Positions 1 to 7,961 of a stretch of 64,000 bases of DNA are shown one piece after another. Below the pieces are notes generated by a model. The model saw nothing but the letters and a program-made list of their open reading frames with translations. It made no database searches and had not been told where the DNA came from. The position numbers were made by a program, and so were the translations under genes. Source of the DNA: Arthrobacter sp. C2 (lineage in GTDB: Bacteria > Actinomycetota > Actinomycetes > Actinomycetales > Micrococcaceae); contig CP042428.1 of assembly GCA_024207135.1 (NCBI GenBank), forward strand, positions 1,240,001-1,304,000, read 5' to 3'. Every line of letters begins with the position of its first letter. Positions within the stretch are counted from its first letter, which is position 1.

Positions 1-2
1 AC

Positions 3-467
3 ACGTTCCCCGGAGCTCCGGCGCAGGAGCCCGAACTGCCCGACTCGACCCCGCTGGATCCGGAGCTCCCCGGGATCGACGGGCTGGGCGGCATGGAGGC
101 CAGCCGGGGCAGCGGCTACTCGGTCACCGTGCACACCCACGGCTCCGACCTTCCCGGCGGCCCGGCCACGCTGGCCATCGAAATCCGCTCGACCGCAGGA
201 ATCAACGAACCGCTCACGCTGTGCATCGACCAGGGCTACCTGGATCGGCTGGGCACGTTGACCATGTCCCCGGCCCCGGAAGCCGAATCCAGCGACGGCA
301 TGTACCGGATGCTCGATTTCCCGGCGCCCCGTGCCCCGGGATTTCGCCTCGAGATCTCCGGCGCGAGCCTTGGCACAGAGGCCCCGGCGGCCGGCGGGGA
401 CCTGAACGTCTACGTCGGCGGCATCCATGTCGCCACCATCGACCTGCGCACCGGAGAGGCGCCGTAA
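3..467 (+). CDS. C-terminal part of an unrecognised protein (5' end outside window)
   Basis: The reading frame is open from the first complete codon at position 3 to the TAA at 465-467, so the gene begins upstream of the window. The visible 154 residues start with a proline/glutamate/leucine-rich linker (about 30 residues), followed by a roughly 115-residue segment rich in beta-type residues that ends in VYVGGIHVATIDLRTGEAP. No signal peptide, membrane helix or catalytic motif is visible in this part. I do not recognise the family. The ATG at 93 lies inside the frame and lacks a convincing ribosome site, so it is probably not the start. Confidence 0.6.
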   Translation, partial: TFPGAPAQEPELPDSTPLDPELPGIDGLGGMEASRGSGYSVTVHTHGSDLPGGPATLAIEIRSTAGINEPLTLCIDQGYLDRLGTLTMSPAPEAESSDGMYRMLDFPAPRAPGFRLEISGASLGTEAPAAGGDLNVYVGGIHVATIDLRTGEAP

Positions 468-668
468 CCCGAAGCGCGAAGCGGCGCCTGTCTGGATTTT
501 CCCAACACCCCGGGCAGCGTCCCAAGAAATCCCTCCCCGAAACCCGCCATCCACTCCCGCCTGACCTGCCGCTTCGGTAACCTCTCGGGTAGCACACCAA
601 GCAGGAGGGACGGCCCATGGCCCAGGCAGGATTCGCATCGGTCGACAAGGCCGTTCCCGGTGTGCGCG

Positions 669-710
669 GCGGATCGTTGACGGCAATGGGGGTTCCCGTC
701 AACGATCCGC
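669..710. repeat. 15-bp perfect inverted repeat
   Basis: Arms 669-683 (GCGGATCGTTGACGG) and 696-710 are perfect reverse complements around a 12-nt loop. There is no T-run on either side, so this is either a stem-loop of an RNA or a protein-binding palindrome rather than a classical terminator. Confidence 0.6.
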
Positions 711-920
711 GACCGGTCCAGCACCTAGAGCGCCGGCGGCCCCGCGGCCGGGCCGGGCCTGCGCCCCGCGGAGACCGGCGCCTGGGCTCGGGCCCGGGAG
801 CCGGGACTCCGGCCGCGGCAACCCGGCAGGCCGCCACCTAGCCAAGAGCATGTTCCCTGGCCGTCCGCGCCAACCACGGTGGGCCACCGCCGGGAACATG
901 AACCAGCCATGCCCCCTTCA

Positions 921-966
921 CGGGTGCCGGGAAAGAATACTCGAATCGGGGGATTCCCGGCACCCG
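921..966. repeat. 13-bp perfect inverted repeat
   Basis: CGGGTGCCGGGAA at 921-933 pairs perfectly with 954-966 around a 20-nt loop. It is one of several stem-loops in this gene-free stretch. A smaller 9-bp pair (CATGTTCCC at 849-857, GGGAACATG at 892-900) precedes it. Confidence 0.55.
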
Positions 967-985
967 CGAAGGTACACACCAAGAC

Positions 986-1029
986 CTGCGCGTGGGTCCG
1001 CTCCGCAAGGGGAGCGGACCCACGCGCAG
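986..1029 (-). terminator. Strong hairpin, probable terminator of the proline-rich gene
   Basis: A 19-bp perfect stem (986-1004 with 1011-1029) with a 6-nt loop starts 6 nt beyond the stop codon of the minus-strand gene at 1035-1346. The minus strand continues with GTCTTGGTGTGT, which is only moderately T-rich. On the plus strand the stem is followed by TTTG. The position directly behind a stop codon supports a terminator. Confidence 0.6.
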
Positions 1030-1034
1030 TTTGC

Positions 1035-1346
1035 TCAGCCCGGAGGCCTGGTGGTCGGATCCGGATGGGGCATCGGATCCGGGCCCGGCACCGGGTTCGG
1101 GAACGGGGCGGGGTCCGGAACCGGGCCCGGCGGATACGGATCGGGCCCGGGGCCAGGGGGAACCGGGTACGGCCCGGGATCCGGTTCAGGCTCCGGGGTC
1201 GACGGCGGTGCGGGCGGATAGTCCGGATCCGGCCCGGGCGGCGGGCCCGGCGGCGGTTCCGGGGACGGGGCGTGTTCGGGCGGCATGGTGGAGTCGCTGA
1301 CCGGCACCATCCGGGGGCTGGATCCATCGGGGGAATTCTGGAACAT
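1035..1346 (-). CDS. Proline-rich small protein of unknown function
   Basis: The 103-residue product starts MFQNSPDGSS. After about 35 residues it becomes an irregular repeat of Pro with Asp, Glu and Gly (PEP, PGP, PDP units) running to the C-terminus. The start is chosen because GAGGAGAAAGC lies directly upstream of this ATG on the minus strand, a good ribosome site. There is no signal peptide or membrane helix, so it is expected in the cytoplasm, probably disordered. The repetitive DNA could be a chance open frame, but the ribosome site and the hairpin just past the stop argue for a real gene. No function can be assigned. Confidence 0.5.
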   Translation of the reverse strand: MFQNSPDGSSPRMVPVSDSTMPPEHAPSPEPPPGPPPGPDPDYPPAPPSTPEPEPDPGPYPVPPGPGPDPYPPGPVPDPAPFPNPVPGPDPMPHPDPTTRPPG

Positions 1347-1600
1347 GCTTTCTCCTCTGCTGGTGGGAGTTGACGCTCGTTCGTGCCGCGGGTTCCCGGC
1401 GGCGGGCCGGTCCCGGACGGCGGCGGCAGCTGCGGGCCGTTGGCCCATCGTTGCACGGACGCGCACGCCAAGTACACCCTTTTGACACCCGGTGCCCTCC
1501 CGGGGCAAGGTACGCCTTTGGATGGACCCGGCGGCCTCCGGCGCCAACTAGAGTGGGTTGCGGAGCAATAGCGAACAAGACAATCTTTCTAGGATGGCAG

Positions 1601-4600
1601 ATGCATCGGCTGGCCGCACTTTCCCTGGGCAACCGTGCCCTCATCGCACTGATCACCGTGTTTGTGGCGGTCTTCGGCGTGATCACCATGGGGCAACTCA
1701 AGCAGGAACTCATTCCCGCGCTCGAGTTCCCGCGGATCTCCGTGGTGGCATCCCAGTCCGGCGCATCCCCGGAGGTCATCGACAAGCAGGTGGCCCAGCC
1801 GCTGGAGGGCGCGCTGCAGGCCGTCGAGGGCCTGGAGTCCTCCTCCTCGACCTCGCAGACCGGCTTCACCACGATCTCGCTGTCCTTCGCCTACGGCACC
1901 GACCTGGACCGCGCCCGCGCCCAGGTCGACAAGGCCATCTCCAACGCCAAGGCCACGCTGCCCGAGGACGTGGAACCCTCCGCGTTCGCCGGCTCCATCT
2001 CCGACTTCCCCATCGTCTACCTGGCCGTCTCCGGCGGCAAGGACCTGAACTCGCTGCGCTCCGACGTCGAGCGCCTGGTGCTGCCCAAGCTCTCCAAGAT
2101 CGACGGCGTGCGCACCGCGGACGTCTCGGGCGGCACCTCCCAGCACATCGCCGTGCTGCCGGACGCCGCCACGCTGGCCTCCGAGCGCCTGGGCGTCAAC
2201 GACCTGAAGACCGTCATCGAGGAAGGCTCCGGGCTGATGCCCGTGGGCCGGCTGGACACCGAAGGCCTGGACCTGCCGGTCACCTCCGGCTCGCTGGTCG
2301 ACTCGCTGAACGCCGTCAAGTCCCTGCCGGTGCGCGGGGCCTCCGGGGTGTACGACCTCTCCCAGCTGGCCGAGGTGAAGATGGTCGATGACACCGCGAC
2401 CTCCATCACCCGCACCAACGGGGTCGAGACCCTGGCCGTGTCGGTGACCAAGAAGCCCGCCGGGGACACCGTGGGCATCTCCCACGCCGTGGCCGCCGCG
2501 CTGCCGGCCCTGGCCGAGCAGCTGGGCGCGGACGCGAAGTTCACCACGGTCTTCGACCAGGCCCCGTTCATCGAGCAGTCCATCCACGACCTCACCGTCG
2601 AGGGCCTGCTGGGCCTGGGCTTCGCCGTCGTGGTGATCCTCATCTTCCTGCTTTCGGTGCGCTCCACCCTGGTCACCGCGATCTCCATCCCGCTGTCCCT
2701 GTTGGTCACCTTCATCGGGCTGCGCATGGGCGGCTACTCGCTGAACATGCTGACCCTGGGCGCGCTGACCATCTCCATCGGCCGCGTGGTCGACGACTCC
2801 ATCGTGGTCATCGAAAACATCAAGCGGCACCTGGCCTACGGCGAGGAAAAGTCCAAGGCCATCCTCACCGCGGTGCGCGAGGTCGCCACCGCCGTGACGG
2901 CCGCGACGCTGACCACCGTGGCGGTGTTCCTGCCCGTGGCCTTGGTTGGCGGCATGGCCGGGGAGCTGTTCCGGCCTTTCGCGCTGACCGTGACCATCGC
3001 GCTGCTCGCCTCGCTGCTGGTCTCCCTGACCATCGTCCCGGTGCTGGCCTACTGGTTCCTGGGCCACACCCGGCCCGGCGCCGCGGACCTCGCCGCCGCG
3101 CGCGCGAAGGCGGAGAAGAAGGAAGCGGCTTCCTGGCTGCAGCGCGGCTACTCCCCCGTCCTCAAGGGCACCCAGAGGCACCCGGTGATCACGCTTGTCG
3201 CCTCCGTGACGTTGCTGGGTCTGACCGTCATCATGGTCCCGCTGGTGCCCACCAACCTGCTGGGCGGCACCGGGCAAAACACCTTCTCGGTCACGCAGAA
3301 GCTTCCGGCCGGATCCTCGCTGGATACCACCATGAAGGCCGCCGCCCCCGTCGAGAAGGCCCTGCGCAACCTCGATTCCGTGGTCGACGTGCAGCTGACC
3401 GCCGGCACCCCCTCGGGCGGGTTCGCCGCATTCCTGGCCGGCGGCACCGACTCGGCCTCCTTCACCGTGATGACCGATGCCGATGCCGACCAGGAAGCGA
3501 TCCAGGACGCGGCCCGCGCCGCGGTCAAGCCCCTGGCCAAGGACTCCGAGATCTCCATTTCCGCCTCCGAGGGCGGCATGGGCGGATCCTCCGCCGTCAC
3601 CGTGCAGGTCGGCGCTCCCACCCCCGAGATCCTCACCGAGGCCACCGAGGCCACCCGCGAGGCCATGGCCGGCATCGAGGGTGCCACCGATCTCAGCGAC
3701 AACCTGTCCACCGCCCGCCCGCAGGTCTCCGTGTCCATCAACCGGACCAAGGCCGCGGCCGCCGGGCTCTCCGAGGCGCAGATCGGCGCGCTCACCGCCG
3801 GCACGCTCTCCCCCGTACCCGCCGGCACCGTGCGCGTGGGCTACACCGACTACCCGGTGAGCATCGGTGAGGGAACCGACCTGACCAACCTGAACCAGCT
3901 GCGCGACCTCAAGCTGCCCACCGCCACCGGAACGGTGCGACTGGGCGACGTGGCGAAGGTCGAGCGCTCCGAGTCCCCGGCCACCATCACCTCCTCGAAC
4001 GGGGAGCGGATCGCCACGGTCTCGATCACCCCGGGCGAGAACGACCTCGGCTCGGTCTCCGCGGAGGTCGCCAAGCGGCTCGACGCACTCGCCCTGCCCG
4101 AGGGCGCCACCGCCGAGCTGGGCGGGGCCGCCACCGAGCAGGCCGAGTCCTTCGCCCAGCTCTACCTGGCGCTGCTGGCCGCAATCGCCATCGTCTACGT
4201 GGTGATGGTCGCGACCTTCAAGTCGCTCATCCAGCCACTGATCCTGCTGGTTTCCATCCCGTTCGCCGCCACCGGCGCCATCGGGCTGCTGCTGCTCACC
4301 AATGTCCCGCTGGGCCTGCCCTCGCTGATCGGCATGCTGATGCTGGTGGGCATCGTGGTCACCAACGCGATCGTGCTGATCGATTTGATCAACCAGTACC
4401 GCCTGCCGCGCGACGGCCATCCGGCCATGACCCTGCAGGACGCGATCTACCACGGAGCCAGGCAGCGCCTGCGCCCGATCCTGATGACGGCGTTGGCCAC
4501 GATCTTCGCCCTGGTGCCGATGGCCCTGGGCCTGACCGGCGGCGGCGGGTTCATCTCCAAGCCGCTGGCCGTGGTGGTCATCGGCGGGCTGGTCTCCTCC

Positions 4601-4963
4601 ACCGCGCTGACGCTGATCCTGGTTCCGGTGCTCTACCACCTGGTGGAGGGCGCCAAGGAGCGTGCCGCCGCGCGCCGGGCCGATAGGCACGGTGCCCACC
4701 CGGTCACCGAGGAGGTCACGGCGCTGGTGGGTGCCCGCATGGAGGTGCCCGCGGCGCAGGCTGCCCCCAAGGTGACCTCGACCCCGATCTCGGGGCCGGG
4801 CGCGGGAGCCATCCCGGCGCCGGCACCCACCGATCCCACGGCACCGGCACCGGCACCGGCACCCGGGGTGCTGATCAACCCGGCCACCGGATCGATTCCG
4901 CTGACCCGCCGGGAACGCAAGGAAATCGAGGGCGAGCTCAAGCACAAGCCCAAGGACTCCTAG
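1601..4963 (+). CDS. RND-superfamily efflux transporter (HAE1/AcrB-like permease)
   Basis: The 1,120-residue product is a proton-driven efflux pump of the resistance-nodulation-division superfamily in the cytoplasmic membrane. The family layout is complete: a first helix near residues 10-30, a large periplasmic-type loop, a helix block at about 335-490 with the motif VDDSIVVIEN (D398 and D399, the proton-relay aspartates), a second loop and a second helix block at about 853-1010. The C-terminus carries an extra tail rich in Pro/Ala/Thr ending in a charged KHKPKDS. The ATG at 1601 is chosen because it begins directly before the first helix and has AGGA upstream. A TTGACA lies at 1483-1488 but its -10 is unclear. 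No adaptor or outer-membrane partner is adjacent, as expected in a Gram-positive. Substrate unknown. Confidence 0.92.
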   Translation: MHRLAALSLGNRALIALITVFVAVFGVITMGQLKQELIPALEFPRISVVASQSGASPEVIDKQVAQPLEGALQAVEGLESSSSTSQTGFTTISLSFAYGTDLDRARAQVDKAISNAKATLPEDVEPSAFAGSISDFPIVYLAVSGGKDLNSLRSDVERLVLPKLSKIDGVRTADVSGGTSQHIAVLPDAATLASERLGVNDLKTVIEEGSGLMPVGRLDTEGLDLPVTSGSLVDSLNAVKSLPVRGASGVYDLSQLAEVKMVDDTATSITRTNGVETLAVSVTKKPAGDTVGISHAVAAALPALAEQLGADAKFTTVFDQAPFIEQSIHDLTVEGLLGLGFAVVVILIFLLSVRSTLVTAISIPLSLLVTFIGLRMGGYSLNMLTLGALTISIGRVVDDSIVVIENIKRHLAYGEEKSKAILTAVREVATAVTAATLTTVAVFLPVALVGGMAGELFRPFALTVTIALLASLLVSLTIVPVLAYWFLGHTRPGAADLAAARAKAEKKEAASWLQRGYSPVLKGTQRHPVITLVASVTLLGLTVIMVPLVPTNLLGGTGQNTFSVTQKLPAGSSLDTTMKAAAPVEKALRNLDSVVDVQLTAGTPSGGFAAFLAGGTDSASFTVMTDADADQEAIQDAARAAVKPLAKDSEISISASEGGMGGSSAVTVQVGAPTPEILTEATEATREAMAGIEGATDLSDNLSTARPQVSVSINRTKAAAAGLSEAQIGALTAGTLSPVPAGTVRVGYTDYPVSIGEGTDLTNLNQLRDLKLPTATGTVRLGDVAKVERSESPATITSSNGERIATVSITPGENDLGSVSAEVAKRLDALALPEGATAELGGAATEQAESFAQLYLALLAAIAIVYVVMVATFKSLIQPLILLVSIPFAATGAIGLLLLTNVPLGLPSLIGMLMLVGIVVTNAIVLIDLINQYRLPRDGHPAMTLQDAIYHGARQRLRPILMTALATIFALVPMALGLTGGGGFISKPLAVVVIGGLVSSTALTLILVPVLYHLVEGAKERAAARRADRHGAHPVTEEVTALVGARMEVPAAQAAPKVTSTPISGPGAGAIPAPAPTDPTAPAPAPAPGVLINPATGSIPLTRRERKEIEGELKHKPKDS

Positions 4964-4983
4964 CGCGGGCACCACGGGCCAAA

Positions 4984-5028
4984 CGCGGGGAGGCCGGAAC
5001 CATTGGTTCCGGCCTCCCCGCGTATTTT
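4984..5028 (+). terminator. Rho-independent terminator after the RND gene
   Basis: CGCGGGGAGGCCGGAACC and its reverse complement form an 18-bp GC-rich stem (4984-5022) with a tiny loop, followed by TATTTT (5023-5028). It begins 20 nt past the stop of the RND gene. Confidence 0.9.
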
Positions 5029-5362
5029 CCTGGCAACTTTTCCCCATCCACGCGCGGCGGCCGGATTCCCCAACACCACTCCACCCCGGAGTTTCTCGCG
5101 TGCGCGTGCGCGCACCCGCGCGCGAAGCGTATCCTCGGAGATGTCGGGACCGCTCGGGAAGACGCTGTGGCCCTACCGGCCAACATCGGAAACCCTGCAG
5201 GCAGGGGCGCACGATGTTCGCGCCGGCAACCCACGAAAAACCGTCTCGGTATCGGCCCCGACGCAACCGGGTCCATCCATTCCGGGCGCCCGGCCGGGCA
5301 GGGCCCCCGAGAGGCGCAGTCCAGCTCTGGCCACATGGCGCGCGCCGACGTACGCTCAATCC
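5029..5362. other. Intergenic region with an alternating purine/pyrimidine tract
   Basis: No gene is seen. Positions 5097-5114 are a perfect alternating pyrimidine-purine run (CG/TG steps) followed by CCGCGCGCG, a composition able to adopt Z-DNA. A -10-like TACGCT (5351-5356) ends 6 nt before the next ATG. Confidence 0.5.
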
Positions 5363-5815
5363 ATGGAAGAGAACCAGACCCACACGGACGTCGAAGCACT
5401 CGAATCGAACCAGTGCCTGGAACTGCTGCGGGCGGTTTCACTCGGCCATCTGGCCGTCAGCCACGATGACATGCCGCAGATCTTCCCGGTCAATTTCACC
5501 GTCGACCACGGGACCGTGGTGTTCCGCACCGGGGAGGGCACCAAGCTCGAGACGCTGCGTGCCCAGCCCCAGGTCGCATTCCAGGCCGACGGCGTCAACC
5601 AGGAGACAGGCGTCGCTTGGTCGGTCATGATCCAGGGCAAGGCCGAGCTCTTCGGCGGCATCGAGGAGACCCTGGACTCCTTCAACCTGATGCTCTTCCC
5701 GTGGGAGTCCGGCCCCAAGGACCAGTTCGTGCGCATCGTCCCGACCTCGATGACGGGCCGGCGCTTCAAGGTCGCCGACCCGCTGACCTGGTGGAAGCAC
5801 ATGCGCCACGGCTAA
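5363..5815 (+). CDS. Pyridoxamine 5'-phosphate oxidase family protein
   Basis: The 150-residue protein has the split-barrel flavin-binding fold of the PPOX superfamily: an N-terminal segment (LGHLAVSHDDMPQIFPVNF) followed by VVFRTGEGTKLETLR, typical of the FMN/F420 phosphate-binding part. Members bind FMN, F420 or haem and often act as oxidoreductases or stress proteins, so the exact substrate cannot be assigned. The ATG at 5363 is preceded by TACGCT ending exactly 6 nt upstream and no ribosome site, which suggests a leaderless transcript. A longer in-frame extension exists upstream but lacks a start signal and is low-complexity. The gene stands alone between a terminator and convergent ABC exporter genes. 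Confidence 0.85.
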   Translation: MEENQTHTDVEALESNQCLELLRAVSLGHLAVSHDDMPQIFPVNFTVDHGTVVFRTGEGTKLETLRAQPQVAFQADGVNQETGVAWSVMIQGKAELFGGIEETLDSFNLMLFPWESGPKDQFVRIVPTSMTGRRFKVADPLTWWKHMRHG

Positions 5816-5863
5816 GCCGCCGCGACCGGAGTCGATGCCCGGGTCGATGCCCGTCCCCTTGGC

Positions 5864-6706
5864 TCAGGCGTCCCGGCGCGTGAAAACCCACATCCCGGCA
5901 CCCAGCAGCACACCGGCCCAGGCCACCAGCACGGCGATCGCCGTCGCCGAGCCGTAGGGTTCCACCGCCCCGGTGCCCAGCACCTGCCCGGCCGTCGTCG
6001 GCAGGTAGACCACGACGCGTTGCACCCAGTCGACGGCGAACAACGGCAGGAGCTGCGGCAGCCCGAAGAGCAGCACGAACGCGCCGGTGATCGCCCCGGC
6101 GGTGCTGCGCAGCAGCGCCCCGATGCCCAGCATCACCAGCGCGAGCATCCCCAGGTACGCCCCGCCGCCGGCCAGCGCGAGCAGCAGGTCGGACACCGTG
6201 AAGGCGCCATAGGTCCCTGCCGCCAGCGCCGCCACCAGCGTCCCGGACCCCACCAGCACCACGCCGCTTCCCAGGCCGACGATGCCCAGCACCGCGGCCT
6301 TGGCACCGAGCAGCCGGGAGCGCACCGGCACGGCCTGCAGCGAGGAAATGATCGTCCCGTTCGAATACTCCGAGGTGATCGCCAGGGCGGCGAGCGTGGC
6401 GATGATCAGCTGCGCCAGCTGCAAACAGGCCAGCGCCATGAACGGCGCGGGCATCGCCGACTCGTAGCCGTTGACCCCGCTGGCCCACGCGGAGAAACCG
6501 ATCAGCCACGCCATCGCCAGCTGCGCGGCCAGGGCCACAGCCAGCGTGGTGCGGGTGGAACGCACCGCCCACAGCTTTGTGAACTCGAACGCCATAGCCG
6601 CCCGGAAACCGGGCCTTGGCCCCGCCTCCACCGTGCGCGCACCGCCTGCCCCGGCCCTCGCGGCCTGCTTCATGCTGTCCACCTGTGTTGCCTTCGTCCC
6701 GCTCAT
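5864..6706 (-). CDS. ABC-2 type transporter permease
   Basis: The 280-residue product is an integral membrane protein with about six helices and the ABC-2 layout: an N-terminal cytoplasmic stretch, a first helix after KLWAVRSTRTTLAVALAAQL, the conserved SEYSNGTIISSLQAVPVRS cytoplasmic loop, then four to five more helices ending in TRRDA. It forms the channel of an exporter with the ATPase encoded directly upstream. Its ATG overlaps the stop of that gene by 4 bp (ATGA), so the two are translationally coupled. Substrate unknown; such pairs often export lipids, peptides or drugs. Confidence 0.88.
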   Translation of the reverse strand: MSGTKATQVDSMKQAARAGAGGARTVEAGPRPGFRAAMAFEFTKLWAVRSTRTTLAVALAAQLAMAWLIGFSAWASGVNGYESAMPAPFMALACLQLAQLIIATLAALAITSEYSNGTIISSLQAVPVRSRLLGAKAAVLGIVGLGSGVVLVGSGTLVAALAAGTYGAFTVSDLLLALAGGGAYLGMLALVMLGIGALLRSTAGAITGAFVLLFGLPQLLPLFAVDWVQRVVVYLPTTAGQVLGTGAVEPYGSATAIAVLVAWAGVLLGAGMWVFTRRDA

Positions 6707-7623
6707 GGTTCCTCCCCGATCCGTGTCGGCACGTAGTCCAGGGACTGGGCCGTCAGCTCCGTGTAGGCCTGTTCCAGCGACGCCCGCCGCAGGCCCAGTT
6801 CGTTGATCCGCACGCCCAATGAATGGGCGACGCCGCCGACCTCCTGCGTCGTGGCACCGGTGACCCGCAGCGAGTCCGGCCCCGCCACCGCCACCAGGTA
6901 CCCGGCCCGCTCCAACCCCGCCGCCAGCACCCCGGCCTGCGGGGATGAGACGACGACGGCCGTCTGCGCGCTGGCGGCCAGCACCGCGTCCATCGACTGG
7001 TCGGCCAGCAGCTTCCCGCGCCCGATCACCACCAGGTGGTCGGCGGTGGACTGCATCTCGCTCATCAGGTGGCTGGAGACGAACACCGTCGCCCCGGCTG
7101 CCGCCTTGGCCCGCATCAGGTCGCGGATCCACGCGACCCCGTCGGCGTCCAGACCGTTGACCGGTTCGTCGAACACCAGCACCTCCGGCTCGCCCAGCAA
7201 CGCCGCGGCAATGCCCAGGCGCTGGCGCATGCCCAGCGAATAGGTGCCGATGCGCCGGCGCCCGGCCTCCCCCAGCCCCACTTCCTGCAGCACCGCATCC
7301 ACGCGGGCCACCGGGATCCGGTTGCTGCGCGCCAGTCCCCGCAGGTGCGAATCCGCACGTTGCCCGCGGTGCCCGGTGCGCGGCTCGAGCAGCGCACCGA
7401 CGGTGCGCAGCGGAGCGGCCAGCTGCGCATAGCGCACCCCGTTGACCAGCGCCCGGCCGGAACTCGGGGCATCGAGGCCCAGCAGCATCCGCATGGTGGT
7501 GGTTTTCCCCGCTCCGTTGGGACCCAGGAACCCGGTGACCTTCCCCGGCGCCACCGTAACGCTCAGCGAATCCACGGCCCTGACCGATCCGAAGTCCATG
7601 CCCAGGTTCTCCAGCGTGATCAC
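6703..7623 (-). CDS. ABC transporter ATP-binding protein
   Basis: The 306-residue cytoplasmic ATPase energises the ABC-2 permease encoded downstream. Visible motifs: Walker A GPNGAGKTT (about residues 34-42), signature region YSLGMRQRLGIAAALL (about 128-143, with SLGMRQ in place of LSGGQ as in many bacterial exporters) and Walker B VLVFDEPVNGLD. A C-terminal domain of about 90 residues follows. The start is a GTG at 7623 preceded by AAGGAGGGAATC, a strong ribosome site. It overlaps the permease gene by 4 bp. Related pairs include bacitracin- and lantibiotic-type exporters, but no regulator is adjacent to guide the call. Confidence 0.9.
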   Translation of the reverse strand: MITLENLGMDFGSVRAVDSLSVTVAPGKVTGFLGPNGAGKTTTMRMLLGLDAPSSGRALVNGVRYAQLAAPLRTVGALLEPRTGHRGQRADSHLRGLARSNRIPVARVDAVLQEVGLGEAGRRRIGTYSLGMRQRLGIAAALLGEPEVLVFDEPVNGLDADGVAWIRDLMRAKAAAGATVFVSSHLMSEMQSTADHLVVIGRGKLLADQSMDAVLAASAQTAVVVSSPQAGVLAAGLERAGYLVAVAGPDSLRVTGATTQEVGGVAHSLGVRINELGLRRASLEQAYTELTAQSLDYVPTRIGEEP

Positions 7624-7961
7624 GATTCCCTCCTTCCTGGGCAGTTTCCCGCCCGTTTCTCCGCGTGCTTTTCCCTGCCTTCCACGCTAGGCCCGGCCCC
7701 GCGCCATTCCCAGCAAAATCCCTCAGGGTCCGCCCCGAGACGCCCCTGGTTTTTCCTCGACCAGACCCCGCACGAACCGCCCCCTTGGCATGCGCCGCGC
7801 CCACGCGAACACACGCGCACGCGTGCGACCTCGTGGCCCACCGGGGACCCGCCCCCGCCGGAACCCGCCGTCAAGGCACTCCCGGAATCACCCAACCCCC
7901 GGTTATCCACAATTTCCCGGCCCGGCCCCCATCGCACTCCCGAGCCCCGCACACTGGAGGC
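7624..7961. other. Divergent intergenic region
   Basis: This 338-bp gap separates the ABC exporter operon from the HNH gene. It contains no supported gene. Near its right end CACACT (7950-7955) lies 6 nt before the ATG of the HNH gene, a likely -10 of a leaderless promoter. I see no clear terminator or operator. Confidence 0.4.

Larger units (their letters stand above)
468..1034. other. Noncoding stretch rich in inverted repeats
   Basis: No gene is supported here. The stretch holds at least four perfect inverted repeats: 669-683/696-710 (15-bp arms), 849-857/892-900 (9 bp), 921-933/954-966 (13 bp) and 986-1004/1011-1029 (19 bp). A short frame from an ATG at 617 has an AGGAGG-like site upstream. 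Its product is low-complexity Arg/Gly/Pro and one of the inverted repeats lies inside it, so I do not call it. Confidence 0.6.

Noticed and set aside
617-841. Short plus-strand frame with an AGGAGG-like site
   Set aside because: The product is Arg/Gly/Pro low complexity without a domain, and a 15-bp inverted repeat lies inside it.
1589-5383. Very long open frame (over 1,200 codons) on the minus strand
   Set aside because: It is the antisense shadow of the RND pump gene; its product is Gly/Gln/His/Arg-rich low complexity, as expected opposite a high-GC gene.
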